NCBI RefSeq assembly: GCF_947487575.1
Contig: NZ_CANKXG010000009.1
Coordinates: 151,804-215,803, forward strand
Reading direction: 5' to 3'
From: an uncultured Algibacter sp.
Lineage (GTDB): Bacteria > Bacteroidota > Bacteroidia > Flavobacteriales > Flavobacteriaceae
Length of the DNA: 64,000 nt
This document shows, in pieces, positions 1-7,852 of this stretch. The notes beneath the pieces were generated by a model. It was not told where the DNA came from and ran no database searches. It saw only the letters and a list, made by a program, of their open reading frames with translations. A program made the position numbers and the translations under genes. Numbering within the stretch: position 1 is the first letter of the stretch; each line of letters begins with the position of its first letter.

Positions 1-900
1 TCTAAATTTAAACTTGCGCTTAGTATTTATAAAATACACGCCAGTTAGTAAAATTGCTGCTGCAATTATAGATTGTAAGGTTATATGTTCATCCAAAACC
101 CACCAGCCTAAAATTAAAGCTATAATAGGATTTACGTACGTTGAAGTTGCCACTTTCTCTGGCGACACCTCCTTTAAAAGATAGTTAAACGATGTAAAAG
201 CAACTATGCCTCCAAAAACAATAAGTCCTAGCATGGACCATTGTACTTCCTTTTGCCAAACATTTGGTAATAACCAAGGTTCATTTAAGCATAAACTTGT
301 AATACTTAGCATAACACCTCCTGTAAGCATTTGGTAACCTGTATTTACAAATTGATTTACTGGCATATCTGCTTTACCCACAAAAATGCTAGCATATGCC
401 CAACATAGCATACAAACAAATATTAGAATCATACCAAATATTTGGCCATCTTTACTAATAAGTTCTTTTTGGCTTACCAATAAAAACACACCAATAAACC
501 CTAATGCCACACCAATATAAGACATGATTTTTATTTTTTTTCCTAATAAAACACGCATCATAATTAGGACTACTAGCGGTTGCGAAGAAATCTCTAATGC
601 CGCAAAACCACTGTCAATATATTTTAGAGCTACAACGGCTAATCCGTTTCCTAAAGTTAAAAATAGTAACCCTGCAATACTTACATTTATAAATTGTTTT
701 TTGGTAATAGAAAGACTAATACCAGACAATTTTGCCATAATAAAAATGAAAACACTTGCCACAAGAAACCTTATAGAAGCTAAAAAAAAGGGCGCTAATT
801 GCGACACAGCTATTTTGTTTAGCATATAGGTAGCACCCCAAATAACATAAACAGCAAAAAAGGCTAAAATGATAAGAATCGTTTTTCGCGATACATTCAT
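1..900 (-). CDS. EamA/DMT-family transporter, 3' end cut by the window
   Basis: The minus-strand frame starts with ATG at 898-900 and stays open for 300 codons to base 1, so only the last few residues can be missing. The product begins MNVSRKTILIILAFFAVY and continues IWGATYMLNKIAV, the usual first helix of drug/metabolite transporters. It shows about ten hydrophobic segments in two halves; the second EamA repeat includes FNYLLKEVSPEKVA and a late LGWWVLDE motif. The expected family length is about 300 residues. EamA proteins are inner-membrane exporters or importers of small metabolites, but the substrate cannot be read. Seen: membrane topology and motifs. Inferred: transport role. Confidence 0.85.
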   Translation of the reverse strand, partial: MNVSRKTILIILAFFAVYVIWGATYMLNKIAVSQLAPFFLASIRFLVASVFIFIMAKLSGISLSITKKQFINVSIAGLLFLTLGNGLAVVALKYIDSGFAALEISSQPLVVLIMMRVLLGKKIKIMSYIGVALGFIGVFLLVSQKELISKDGQIFGMILIFVCMLCWAYASIFVGKADMPVNQFVNTGYQMLTGGVMLSITSLCLNEPWLLPNVWQKEVQWSMLGLIVFGGIVAFTSFNYLLKEVSPEKVATSTYVNPIIALILGWWVLDEHITLQSIIAAAILLTGVYFINTKRKFKFR

Positions 901-950
901 ATTTAGCCTTTTGTATAATGAATTTCTGGTAAAACCCCAGAAACTATAAT

Positions 951-1403
951 TTAAATTTTCTTAACTCTAACAGCATTCATGCCTTTTTGCCCACGCTCTA
1001 GCTCGTAAGTAACTTTATCGTTTTCCTCAATATCTTCAAGTAAACCACTAACATGAACAAAATATTTTTCTTGGTTTATACTATCTATAATAAAACCAAA
1101 ACCTTTAGAATGGTCAAAGAAAGATACCTTACCTTCTTTGTTTGCAGGCTCTTCCTCTTCTCTATCCTCTTTCTTTGGGATGCCCAATTCAATACTTTCC
1201 GCTTCAACCTTTTCACGCATTGCCGGGTCTGGCGGTGTATCTGTTAAATTTCCATTAAAATCTACATAAGCAAACTGAATTCCTTGTGGATTTTCTTTGG
1301 CTTCAGCTCTTCTAGCCTCTTTCCTTTTTTGCTTTTCTTCTCTCTTCTTTAAGCGTTTTTTTTCTTTTTCAATTTTGTTAAATGTTACTTGCGATTTTGC
1401 CAT
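951..1403 (-). CDS. cold-shock-domain protein with charged N-terminal extension
   Basis: 150 residues. The last ~65 residues form a cold-shock domain with the RNP1-like motif KGFGFI and the RNP2-like motif YFVHVSG, which bind single-stranded RNA or DNA. The first ~35 residues are almost entirely K, E and R, a highly charged probably helical region, followed by an acidic linker ending EDREEEEP. This extended form is larger than the ~70-residue Csp proteins of E. coli but resembles cold-shock proteins common in flavobacteria. Likely role: RNA chaperone or translation regulator. A TATCTTTG promoter box lies about 40 bp upstream. Start ATG at 1401-1403. Confidence 0.87.
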   Translation of the reverse strand: MAKSQVTFNKIEKEKKRLKKREEKQKRKEARRAEAKENPQGIQFAYVDFNGNLTDTPPDPAMREKVEAESIELGIPKKEDREEEEPANKEGKVSFFDHSKGFGFIIDSINQEKYFVHVSGLLEDIEENDKVTYELERGQKGMNAVRVKKI

Positions 1404-1443
1404 AGTTTAATACTCCTACTGGGTTTTATGAGTTAATATATCA

Positions 1444-1451
1444 CAAAGATA
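1444..1451 (-). promoter_or_regulatory. Bacteroidota -7 promoter box (TATCTTTG) for the cold-shock gene
   Basis: Reads TATCTTTG on the minus strand, an exact match to TANNTTTG, 41 bp before the ATG. No TTG is seen at the usual -33 distance. Confidence 0.5.
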
Positions 1452-1536
1452 CGCCTTATTTTCATGACGCTATAATAATCAGTGTATTAATAGCCTCATC
1501 GCAGGATTATCGGATAAAAAGCATAAAAATAATTAT

Positions 1537-1622
1537 TTGGGCGTTACCACAAGGGTCGGGCTTTCGGCAGTCGCTCCCTCCTATGTCGGGGAGCTTCAAC
1601 AAATGCCTCAATCCCTAACGCG
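1537..1622. repeat. flavobacterial interspersed repeat, copy 1 (GGGCGTTACC...CCCTAACGCG)
   Basis: Starts GGGCGTTACC at 1539 and ends AATCCCTAACGCG at 1622, with GGGTCGGGCTTTCGG inside. GCGTTA and TAACGC form short terminal inverted repeats. A diverged second copy lies at 46466-46567 with the same ends and the same GGGTC-GGCTTT core. No ORF fits it. The two copies share ends and core but differ in the middle, as expected for a folded DNA or RNA element rather than a gene. Confidence 0.65.
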
Positions 1623-1878
1623 TGCGTGTTTGCTAAATAATATTTTGAAATGGAAAATTGTTGATTTTTGTAGAGGTTCGTTTACGGTTGAGCTATGAAC
1701 AGTACGGGAGTAAATTAGCGTTTACTTTCCGCCACACACATAGCGAAATTTTTTGTTTTGATTTGTTTTTTCCTGTCTAGAGCAAAATCCAAAAGATTTT
1801 GCGGACATCATAAAAATACGCAAACCCTGCGACTAAGCCCGATGCCCGTATTGTTTGTAGGTTTTTTTATAGCCAGTT
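1623..1878. other. non-coding flank between repeat copy 1 and the accessory gene
   Basis: Holds no credible ORF. Contains AGGTTCGTTTA (about 1673-1683), which also follows repeat copy 2 at 46621, and a hairpin GCAAAATC (1782-1789) / GATTTTGC (1795-1802) that may terminate the minus-strand gene at 1879. Local GC is higher than in neighbouring intergenic DNA. Confidence 0.4.
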
Positions 1879-2781
1879 TTATAACCATTCTGTTTTTATT
1901 CCAGCTTCATTAAGCTCATTAAGAACATTTTCTTTGGCATAACAAAGTGACACTTTTTTTAGATTTTCGAAGTGTTTCGCATCTTCAGAACTCTCTATAT
2001 CCCAATATTTTTCATTGCCGTCCCCAAAACGTATCAAGTTTAAATATATTTCGTTTCCGCCATCTTGGTAGATTTCCTTGATTTCGAAAGCTAAGTTTTT
2101 GGGAATAGTTAAATCTTTGAAATACTGGGTTACTTCTTTAATCGGTCCGTAACCCTCTTTTTCAAGATTAATTTTTCGCTTTTTATACCACAAAGCAAAT
2201 TCATTTAGATTGAATTTCGGTTTTAATAATTCTTTGTTATACATCAATTCTTGGATGATTGCTAATTTGAACCCAAAATCCTTGAAAGTGATTTTTTCCT
2301 CATTCTGTTCTTTGATTAAATATTTATCGCGGGGTATTTCTTTTCTAGTGTTTAGATTTAACCTTATAGAAATAGCATAAGGCTTTTTTTTTCCTTGATA
2401 TGTCATTTTTTTCAAGACATAATTTTCAAATCCTATTTGTGTAAGCTCGTGATAGTTTATTTTTTTGTTAGAATCAAAAATTTCTCCCTTAAAGAATTGA
2501 TTAGGGAAGTTTTCAAGGCTGTGATTTTTGGATAGAATAAGACTAAATCCTAAAATATTACCGGAAGAAGCATAATTACAGTAAAGCCCATATTTATCCC
2601 AACAGTTTATATATGACCGTGTTAATTTTGTTCTACTTTTTTTAGAAGGCTCGCCAAAAATTTCAACTAATGTCTTGTAGTTAGTTGGAAAAGTTAGCAC
2701 AATTCCGTTAATTTCTAATCGAGCTTCATAACACTTAATTTGAATGTTTTTAGGTTTAGTTTTTTTTAAAAAATTCAACAT
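1879..2781 (-). CDS. uncharacterised accessory protein, 300 aa
   Basis: 300 residues, lysine-rich, no signal peptide or membrane segment, so probably cytoplasmic. The N-terminal ~90 residues (ARLEINGIVLTFPTNY, then EIFGEPSKKS) and a C-terminal part (FKLAIIQELMYNKELLKPKF) look like two separate small domains. They remind me of DUF7738/DUF6892-type proteins, often found as accessory or immunity-like genes, but this is a weak recollection and no function is assigned. The gene stands alone, bounded by repeat copy 1 on its 3' side and by a 37-base repeat shared with position 46653 on its 5' side. Start is ATG at 2779-2781. Confidence 0.7.
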   Translation of the reverse strand: MLNFLKKTKPKNIQIKCYEARLEINGIVLTFPTNYKTLVEIFGEPSKKSRTKLTRSYINCWDKYGLYCNYASSGNILGFSLILSKNHSLENFPNQFFKGEIFDSNKKINYHELTQIGFENYVLKKMTYQGKKKPYAISIRLNLNTRKEIPRDKYLIKEQNEEKITFKDFGFKLAIIQELMYNKELLKPKFNLNEFALWYKKRKINLEKEGYGPIKEVTQYFKDLTIPKNLAFEIKEIYQDGGNEIYLNLIRFGDGNEKYWDIESSEDAKHFENLKKVSLCYAKENVLNELNEAGIKTEWL

Positions 2782-2829
2782 TCTAAATTGCTTTTTGAAA
2801 TTGGCTACAATGTTCCGTTGATATGAAAC

Positions 2830-2866
2830 GTTTTAATGTTTTATATCAGACGTTAAACGAAGTTAG
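2830..2866. repeat. 37-bp repeat, identical in 36 positions to 46653-46689
   Basis: Runs from CGTTTTAATG to GACGTTAAACGAAGTTA. The only difference from the copy at 46653-46689 is one A/C change. It forms the right half of a stem-loop: GATATGAAA upstream at 2821 pairs with TTTTATATC. Here it is separated from its left neighbour (repeat copy 1) by about 1.2 kb carrying one gene; at 46.6 kb the two neighbours are adjacent. Confidence 0.75.
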
Positions 2867-2913
2867 TTGAATTTTTTTACAATAGCAATAGAAATCAAAA
2901 TAATATTAACAAA

Positions 2914-4470
2914 CTAATCCTCAGGCGGAAACCCATGAATCTGTTCAAATACCTCATCAAAATTGGTACGTAAATAAGAATTTAGTTTTTTACGATAATC
3001 TCCTTTTAACCAATCTACAAAATTGTATGTACTTTTACTTATGCACTTGGTATAGCGTTGTATTCTAAAATCAATATCATCACCAAGTTGTTTGGCTAAT
3101 GCAAGCGCATCATAAACATCTTCACTATTTTCAATGCAAATTTTAGCATGCTGTTCTATAGAACGAACTAACACAACTTTTGAAGATTCTCCAGCTCTAA
3201 TAGAATCTACATATGTTTTTTGAACATCAAAATGTACATCTTCAGATTTTGCAAACTCAGCACGCAAGGCATCAGGCATTTCATATCTAAAATTGCTTTC
3301 TAACTCATCATCCGTTAAAATAGAATCTAAATAATAGGTAGGCGATTTAAATATACGTTGCCAATCTAAACCATCTCCCCAAGGGCCAAACCTATGGAAG
3401 TTATTACCCAAATCGATAACCGAAAACGTTTTCTTGTCTTTTAATATACGTGACCCACGACCAATCATTTGGTAGTAAAGTGTTAACGATTTTGTGGCTC
3501 TGTTAAGAATAATACTATCAACCGTAGGTTCATCAAAACCAGTGGTTAAAATACTTACTGAAGTTAAAATGGCATCAGGTGTTTCCTTAAACCATTTTAA
3601 TATCATAGCACGTTCTTTTTTAGTATTTGTATTATCTAAATGTGCCACAGGATAACCAGCCCTTCTAAAAGTGTCATACACATGTAAAGACGTGGTTATA
3701 CCGTTATTGAAAATAAGTGTTTTTTTACCTTTTGCACGTTCCTCATAAGCTTGTATCAATTTGGATAGCATGTCGTTATCTGTATACAAGTCTTCTGATG
3801 ATTTAACAGTGTAATCACCATTTGCACCAACTACTAACGAGGTTAATCCAACATTATAAGTAAACATTTCGGCACGCGCCAAAAAACCATTTTCTATAAG
3901 AGATTCTATACTTTCACCAACAATTAATTCATCATAGTTGTCAGTCATTGGTAATTCAATACTAGAACTTAAAGGAGTTGCTGTAACTCCTAAAATAAAA
4001 GATTGACTAAAAAATTTAAATAGTTTTGTAAAAGAATTATAATGTGCTTCATCAATAATAACTAGTCCAATATCAGAAATATCGAGTTTGTCATCATTTA
4101 GCCTATTATTTAGGGTTTCTACCATAGCTACAAAACAGCTATACTCAGCTTGATCACTTAAATCTGCTTTACTATCTACAACTTTGTTATGAACACCAAA
4201 TTCTGTTAGCATGTTTGATGTTTGCTTACACAACTCAATACGGTGAGTCATCACCAAAACTTTCTTTTTATGATGTTTTAGATATTGCCTAACTATTTCG
4301 GAGAAAATCACTGTTTTACCACCACCAGTAGGTAATTGATAAAGTAAGTGGTAATCTTCAGGTGACTCTTCAAAAGCTGTAAAAATTTTATCTATAGCAC
4401 CTTTTTGGTAACTATATAAATTTTTGCCCTCTACTCTTTCTTCTAATTCTAATTCTGCTTTTGTAGACAT
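2914..4470 (-). CDS. superfamily 2 DEAD/DEAH-box helicase
   Basis: 518 residues with the full SF2 motif set: Q-like YSYQKGAI near residue 20, motif I LPTGGGKT at 46-53, motif II IIDEAH at 138-143, motif III VTATPL, motif V-like SVSILTTGFDEP, and motif VI QMIGRGSRI. The C-terminal ~130 residues have no recognised domain. It belongs to the UvrB/RecG/RecQ-like (ResIII) family that moves on nucleic acid using ATP. No nuclease or methylase gene lies nearby, so it is not an obvious restriction subunit. Probable DNA repair or general helicase role. It has a well-formed promoter at 4491-4520. Confidence 0.9.
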   Translation of the reverse strand: MSTKAELELEERVEGKNLYSYQKGAIDKIFTAFEESPEDYHLLYQLPTGGGKTVIFSEIVRQYLKHHKKKVLVMTHRIELCKQTSNMLTEFGVHNKVVDSKADLSDQAEYSCFVAMVETLNNRLNDDKLDISDIGLVIIDEAHYNSFTKLFKFFSQSFILGVTATPLSSSIELPMTDNYDELIVGESIESLIENGFLARAEMFTYNVGLTSLVVGANGDYTVKSSEDLYTDNDMLSKLIQAYEERAKGKKTLIFNNGITTSLHVYDTFRRAGYPVAHLDNTNTKKERAMILKWFKETPDAILTSVSILTTGFDEPTVDSIILNRATKSLTLYYQMIGRGSRILKDKKTFSVIDLGNNFHRFGPWGDGLDWQRIFKSPTYYLDSILTDDELESNFRYEMPDALRAEFAKSEDVHFDVQKTYVDSIRAGESSKVVLVRSIEQHAKICIENSEDVYDALALAKQLGDDIDFRIQRYTKCISKSTYNFVDWLKGDYRKKLNSYLRTNFDEVFEQIHGFPPED

Positions 4471-4490
4471 ACTTTAAATTTTGCAACGTG

Positions 4491-4520
4491 CAAAAATAAC
4501 ATCTTTAAAGGGTTTCTCAA
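4491..4520 (-). promoter_or_regulatory. promoter of the SF2 helicase (TTG-N19-TATTTTTG)
   Basis: On the minus strand TTG (4520-4518) is followed after 19 bases by TATTTTTG (4498-4491), both matching the Bacteroidota -33/-7 consensus. The ATG at 4470 is about 20 bases downstream. Confidence 0.65.
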
Positions 4521-4730
4521 GCATGATTTTGGTGAAATTATTCAAGTAATATTAACAGTTTGAAAAAAATTAAAATGATTTCTTGAAGTTATTTTAAAAT
4601 TACACTTCTAAGCTATTGAAAAACAATTCATTTAAAAATATTAAAGCCAAATTCTCTATCTATTATTTAGGATTAAATTTAATTGCTAAAATTATTGAAT
4701 ACCTATAACTTATCTTATCACTACAATTTA

Positions 4731-4738
4731 TACATTTG
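4731..4738 (+). promoter_or_regulatory. -7 promoter box (TACATTTG) of the aldo/keto reductase
   Basis: Exact TANNTTTG match 19 bp before the ATG at 4758. No TTG at the expected -33 distance. The 4471-4757 gap otherwise holds only AT-rich sequence and the divergent helicase promoter. Confidence 0.5.
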
Positions 4739-4757
4739 ATTCTATTAATTTTATAAC

Positions 4758-5771
4758 ATGGAAACCAACGATAAACCTGGAGTAAAAAAATATTTAGCAA
4801 ATAAAGCTAGATATGATTCAATGACTTATAAACGTTCTGGAAAAAGTGGTGTTCTCTTATCTGCGTTGTCTATAGGTTTATGGCATAACTTTGGTTTTGT
4901 TGATGATATTGAAAATTCAAGAGATATTCTTAGAACTGCTTTTGACTTAGGTATAACACATTTCGATTTAGCAAATAATTACGGTCCACCACCCGGTTCT
5001 GCCGAAACTAATTTTGGAACTATTTTTAAGCAAGATTTTAAGCTTTATAGAGATGAATTGTTTATTGCCACTAAAGCTGGTTATGATATGTGGTCTGGTC
5101 CTTATGGTAACTTTGGTTCTAGAAAATATTTAATTTCAAGTTTAGACCAAAGTTTAAAGCGTATGGGTTTAGATTATGTTGATATTTTTTATCATCATAG
5201 ACCAGACCCAGACACACCTCTTGAAGAAACTATGGGGGCACTTGCAGACATTGTTCGCCAAGGAAAGGCTTTGTATGCCGGTATTTCTAATTATGGGCCA
5301 GAAGATACTCAAAAGGCTGCTACAATGCTAAAAGATTTAAATGTGCCTTTTATTTTAAATCAGGTAAAATATTCTATGTTTGACCGTTGGGTTGAAGATG
5401 GTCTTTTAGATACATTAGATGATACTGGACTTGGGTGTATTGCTTTTTCACCTTTAGCACAAGGTATGTTGACTGATAGGTATTTAAAAGGCATACCAAA
5501 AAACTCTAGAGCAGGAAACGATTCGATATTTTTAAATGCTGATACGGTAAATACTAATATTAAAAAGATTCAAAGCCTAAATACTATTGCTGTAAAACGT
5601 GGGCAAAAACTATCACAAATGGCCATTGCCTGGATATTGAGGCAGAAACAGGTAGCCTCTGTATTGGTTGGTGCAAGCTCTTCTAATCAATTAAAAGACA
5701 ACGTGAAGGCTTTGGATTGTTTGGATTTTTCTGAGGAGGAATTGATTATAATCGATGAAATTATTCGCTAA
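4758..5771 (+). CDS. aldo/keto reductase, L-glyceraldehyde-3-phosphate reductase-like (YghZ type)
   Basis: 337 residues, a complete TIM-barrel aldo/keto reductase. The catalytic tetrad is visible: Asp and Tyr in FDLANNYGPPPGSAE (~74-88), Lys in IATKAGYDMWSGPYG, His in YHHRPDPD. The GPPPGSAE segment and the SGPYGN motif are characteristic of the YghZ/Gpr (AKR14) and Kv-beta-like group, which reduces aldehydes with NADPH. The C-terminal VLVGASSSNQLKDN binds the cofactor phosphate. Its TAA overlaps the TAG of the convergent T9SS gene by four bases. Exact physiological substrate unknown. Confidence 0.92.
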   Translation: METNDKPGVKKYLANKARYDSMTYKRSGKSGVLLSALSIGLWHNFGFVDDIENSRDILRTAFDLGITHFDLANNYGPPPGSAETNFGTIFKQDFKLYRDELFIATKAGYDMWSGPYGNFGSRKYLISSLDQSLKRMGLDYVDIFYHHRPDPDTPLEETMGALADIVRQGKALYAGISNYGPEDTQKAATMLKDLNVPFILNQVKYSMFDRWVEDGLLDTLDDTGLGCIAFSPLAQGMLTDRYLKGIPKNSRAGNDSIFLNADTVNTNIKKIQSLNTIAVKRGQKLSQMAIAWILRQKQVASVLVGASSSNQLKDNVKALDCLDFSEEELIIIDEIIR

Positions 5772-6499
5772 ATTTTCACAAACTTCTGAGTAGTTGTGTT
5801 TCCAGAATCATCTTTTATTCTAAGCATGTAAACACCTATTGATAAGTCTTCCACATGTATAGATTTTGAATTAGATAGCGTTTGTGAAATTCTCAGTTTT
5901 CCGAGTAAATCATATACTTCTACTTCATTATTTTTTAGATTATTATTTGAAGATGAAATAAATAATTCGTTTTTAACGGGGTTTGGATAGATTGATACAT
6001 CTATTTCTTTATTTTTACTAGTGGTCGTCGTTAGTAGGCCATTCCAAAAATTGGCCTCATCACCATTTGGTGCGAATATTGTTAAGAAACATGCATCGCC
6101 ACTAAGTAGACATCCTATTGAATAATTATATGTGGTCAATGGCTGAAAGAAATTAAAATACAAATTTTCAAATTCTTGGTCTCCTGAATTAGCACAGGCA
6201 TCAGAAGTAGTTTCAGTAGATAAAACTTCGAAATTTAACGAATTTGGAACTGTACTAAATTCACATTCTAACAAACCACAAACTGAGGTATCAAAAGATG
6301 TACTTAGGGATTCATTAAAATTCAAAAGAATTCTATTGCCGCCATCATCAGTTATAGGGTATTCCGAGGATGAAGGATATATTACATTGTTAATATTTAA
6401 GTTTTCTAATATTCAAGTGTATTCTTCCAGCATCTGTGATGAAGAAAAATTTGAAAATGATAAAAAAATAATAAAAGATAATACCAGTGACTTCATCAT
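5768..6499 (-). pseudogene. T9SS type A sorting-domain secreted protein, interrupted by in-frame TGA
   Basis: From ATG at 6499-6497 the frame reads a signal peptide MMKSLVLSFIIFLSFSNFSS, then SQMLEEYT, then TGA at 6413-6415 (codon 29), and continues in the same frame without another stop for 214 codons. Flavobacterial proteins of this class usually have Trp after such a segment (T-W-x-L), so TGG to TGA is the simplest explanation. The C-terminal ~75 residues are a type A sorting domain: IYPNPVKNELFISS, EVYDLLGKL, VEDLSIGVYMLRI and a KFVKI end. A downstream TTG at 6325 would start a product without signal peptide and is not credible. Either a recent pseudogene or a base-call error. Four-base overlap with the convergent reductase. 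Confidence 0.75.
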
Positions 6500-6531
6500 G
6501 TAAGTATTTTTATGCTAAAGTAATAAAAAGA

Positions 6532-7230
6532 TTACTCTTTAACAACAATAACAGTAGCTTTAACACCAGTGGCAAGGTTCCATTGGTTTTGTGACACTAT
6601 GATGCCTTTATCATCAATAACTTTAAATTCTGCAGTATTTGGTCCAGACTCACCTTGATTTAAGGCAACAAAATCAATTTTATTAAATCCCTTTTGTAAA
6701 TCTAGCTTAAAGCCTTTAAAACCTCCAGATAAAAATACTCGGGCATGAATAATATCATCGTTTAGCCTTACTTGAATAATATCTCCGTCAACATAACCGT
6801 GATCACGATATACTACATTTACAAACTTAGCTGTGCTTTTAAAATCTCCAAAATATTGATCTACTTTGCTACCGTTTCTTAAAGCTACTTCCTTTTCGCT
6901 TAGCTTTAAATTATCTATATTTTTGTTTATTTGTTTAGTATACAATTCTCCAGGGTTTCCAAATTTTTCTTCTGGAAACATGGAAAACTCTTTTTTTGGT
7001 AATTCAAGGTTTGGAGTCGCCTTTGGTAAATTCAAACCAATAGTTTTTTCGTTTTCTATTGGTTTTGAAGGGGTTAGTAAGCTTGTGTCTGCTGAGTCTT
7101 TTTTGCTTTCAACTGCAGGAATAGAAATAGATTTCTTTTTATTATCTATTTGTGCTTGAGTAGCTATTGACCAGCCAATAAAAAAAAGTAATAAAACATA
7201 AGGTTTCATCAATCTCATATAATTTATCAT
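6532..7230 (-). CDS. secreted protein of unknown function
   Basis: About 230 residues. ATGs at 7230, 7218 and 7209 all lead into the signal peptide MKPYVLLLFFIGWSIATQA. A longer frame from TTG at 7257 is excluded because that codon overlaps the -7 promoter box. The mature part has a low-complexity linker rich in K, S and P, then from about residue 100 a beta-rich domain with DQYFGDFKSTAKFVNVVYRD, GDIIQVRLNDD and a late NQGESGPNTAEFKV, ending TVIVVKE. The family is unnamed to me and recurs in flavobacteria as a periplasmic protein. No sorting domain and no lipobox. Confidence 0.75.
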   Translation of the reverse strand: MINYMRLMKPYVLLLFFIGWSIATQAQIDNKKKSISIPAVESKKDSADTSLLTPSKPIENEKTIGLNLPKATPNLELPKKEFSMFPEEKFGNPGELYTKQINKNIDNLKLSEKEVALRNGSKVDQYFGDFKSTAKFVNVVYRDHGYVDGDIIQVRLNDDIIHARVFLSGGFKGFKLDLQKGFNKIDFVALNQGESGPNTAEFKVIDDKGIIVSQNQWNLATGVKATVIVVKE

Positions 7231-7254
7231 TCTAAATGACGCTGTATTATTTTT

Positions 7255-7262
7255 CAAAGATA
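7255..7262 (-). promoter_or_regulatory. -7 promoter box (TATCTTTG) for the secreted protein
   Basis: Exact TANNTTTG on the minus strand. It places transcription start near 7248, so translation must begin at one of the downstream ATGs (7230, 7218 or 7209). Confidence 0.5.
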
Positions 7263-7498
7263 TTTCTTTATTAGAAATACACCTGATTTAATTATATTAT
7301 TTAATAATGGTTTAACAAATACCGTTCCTAAAACATATAATCATTTGTTTTTATGACTTCTCTCCTACCAAAAACTGTTAAAATTTGTTAATTTATTACT
7401 TTGTTATGCATAGTACTGTAACAAAATTATTATTTAGTCGTCTATCTAGTATAATCAAAAAACAATAAATAATTAATCATCAATTAAAACCAAAAATT

Positions 7499-7585
7499 AT
7501 GAGAACTTTAAACAACAACCATTTAACAGGAACATTAAACGGCACTAAAAGTAACACATGGAATAGCAAAAGACGTTACAAATAG
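7499..7585 (+). CDS. micro-ORF A, 28 aa, leader-peptide-like
   Basis: ATG at 7499, TAG at 7583-7585, 28 codons. Asn/Thr-rich and ending NTWNSKRRYK. The tail W-x-x-K-R-R-Y-K resembles the tail of micro-ORF B (W-K-G-T-K-R-Y-A-H) 150 bp downstream. Its last six codons lie inside the left arm of the hairpin at 7568-7599, the geometry of a translation-controlled attenuator. It could also be a small peptide in its own right. No homologue is recalled; coding status is an inference from the paired tails and position. Confidence 0.45.
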   Translation: MRTLNNNHLTGTLNGTKSNTWNSKRRYK

Positions 7586-7599
7586 TAGTAACGCCTTTT
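7568..7599 (+). terminator. attenuator/terminator-like hairpin overlapping the end of micro-ORF A
   Basis: AAAAG-a-CGTTAC (7568-7579), loop of eight, GTAACG-c-CTTTT (7588-7599): an 11-pair stem with one mismatch, ending in TTTT. The stop codon of micro-ORF A is in the loop, so a ribosome finishing the ORF would block the left arm. Confidence 0.5.
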
Positions 7600-7612
7600 A
7601 AACCAAACTTTC

Positions 7613-7781
<169 letters not shown>

Positions 7782-7852
7782 TCTAAAGGTCTTATAGTTA
7801 TGGTATTGTTTTTGTGAATTAATCAACACATTAACATTTAAATCTATAATTT

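Noticed and set aside
5768..6325. Start of the T9SS protein at TTG 6325
   Set aside because: It would drop the signal peptide, which is encoded upstream in the same frame before the TGA at 6413-6415.
6413..6415. TGA read as Trp throughout the genome (alternative code)
   Set aside because: Other genes here end in TGA, for example miaE at 49719-49721, and Trp is encoded by TGG elsewhere.
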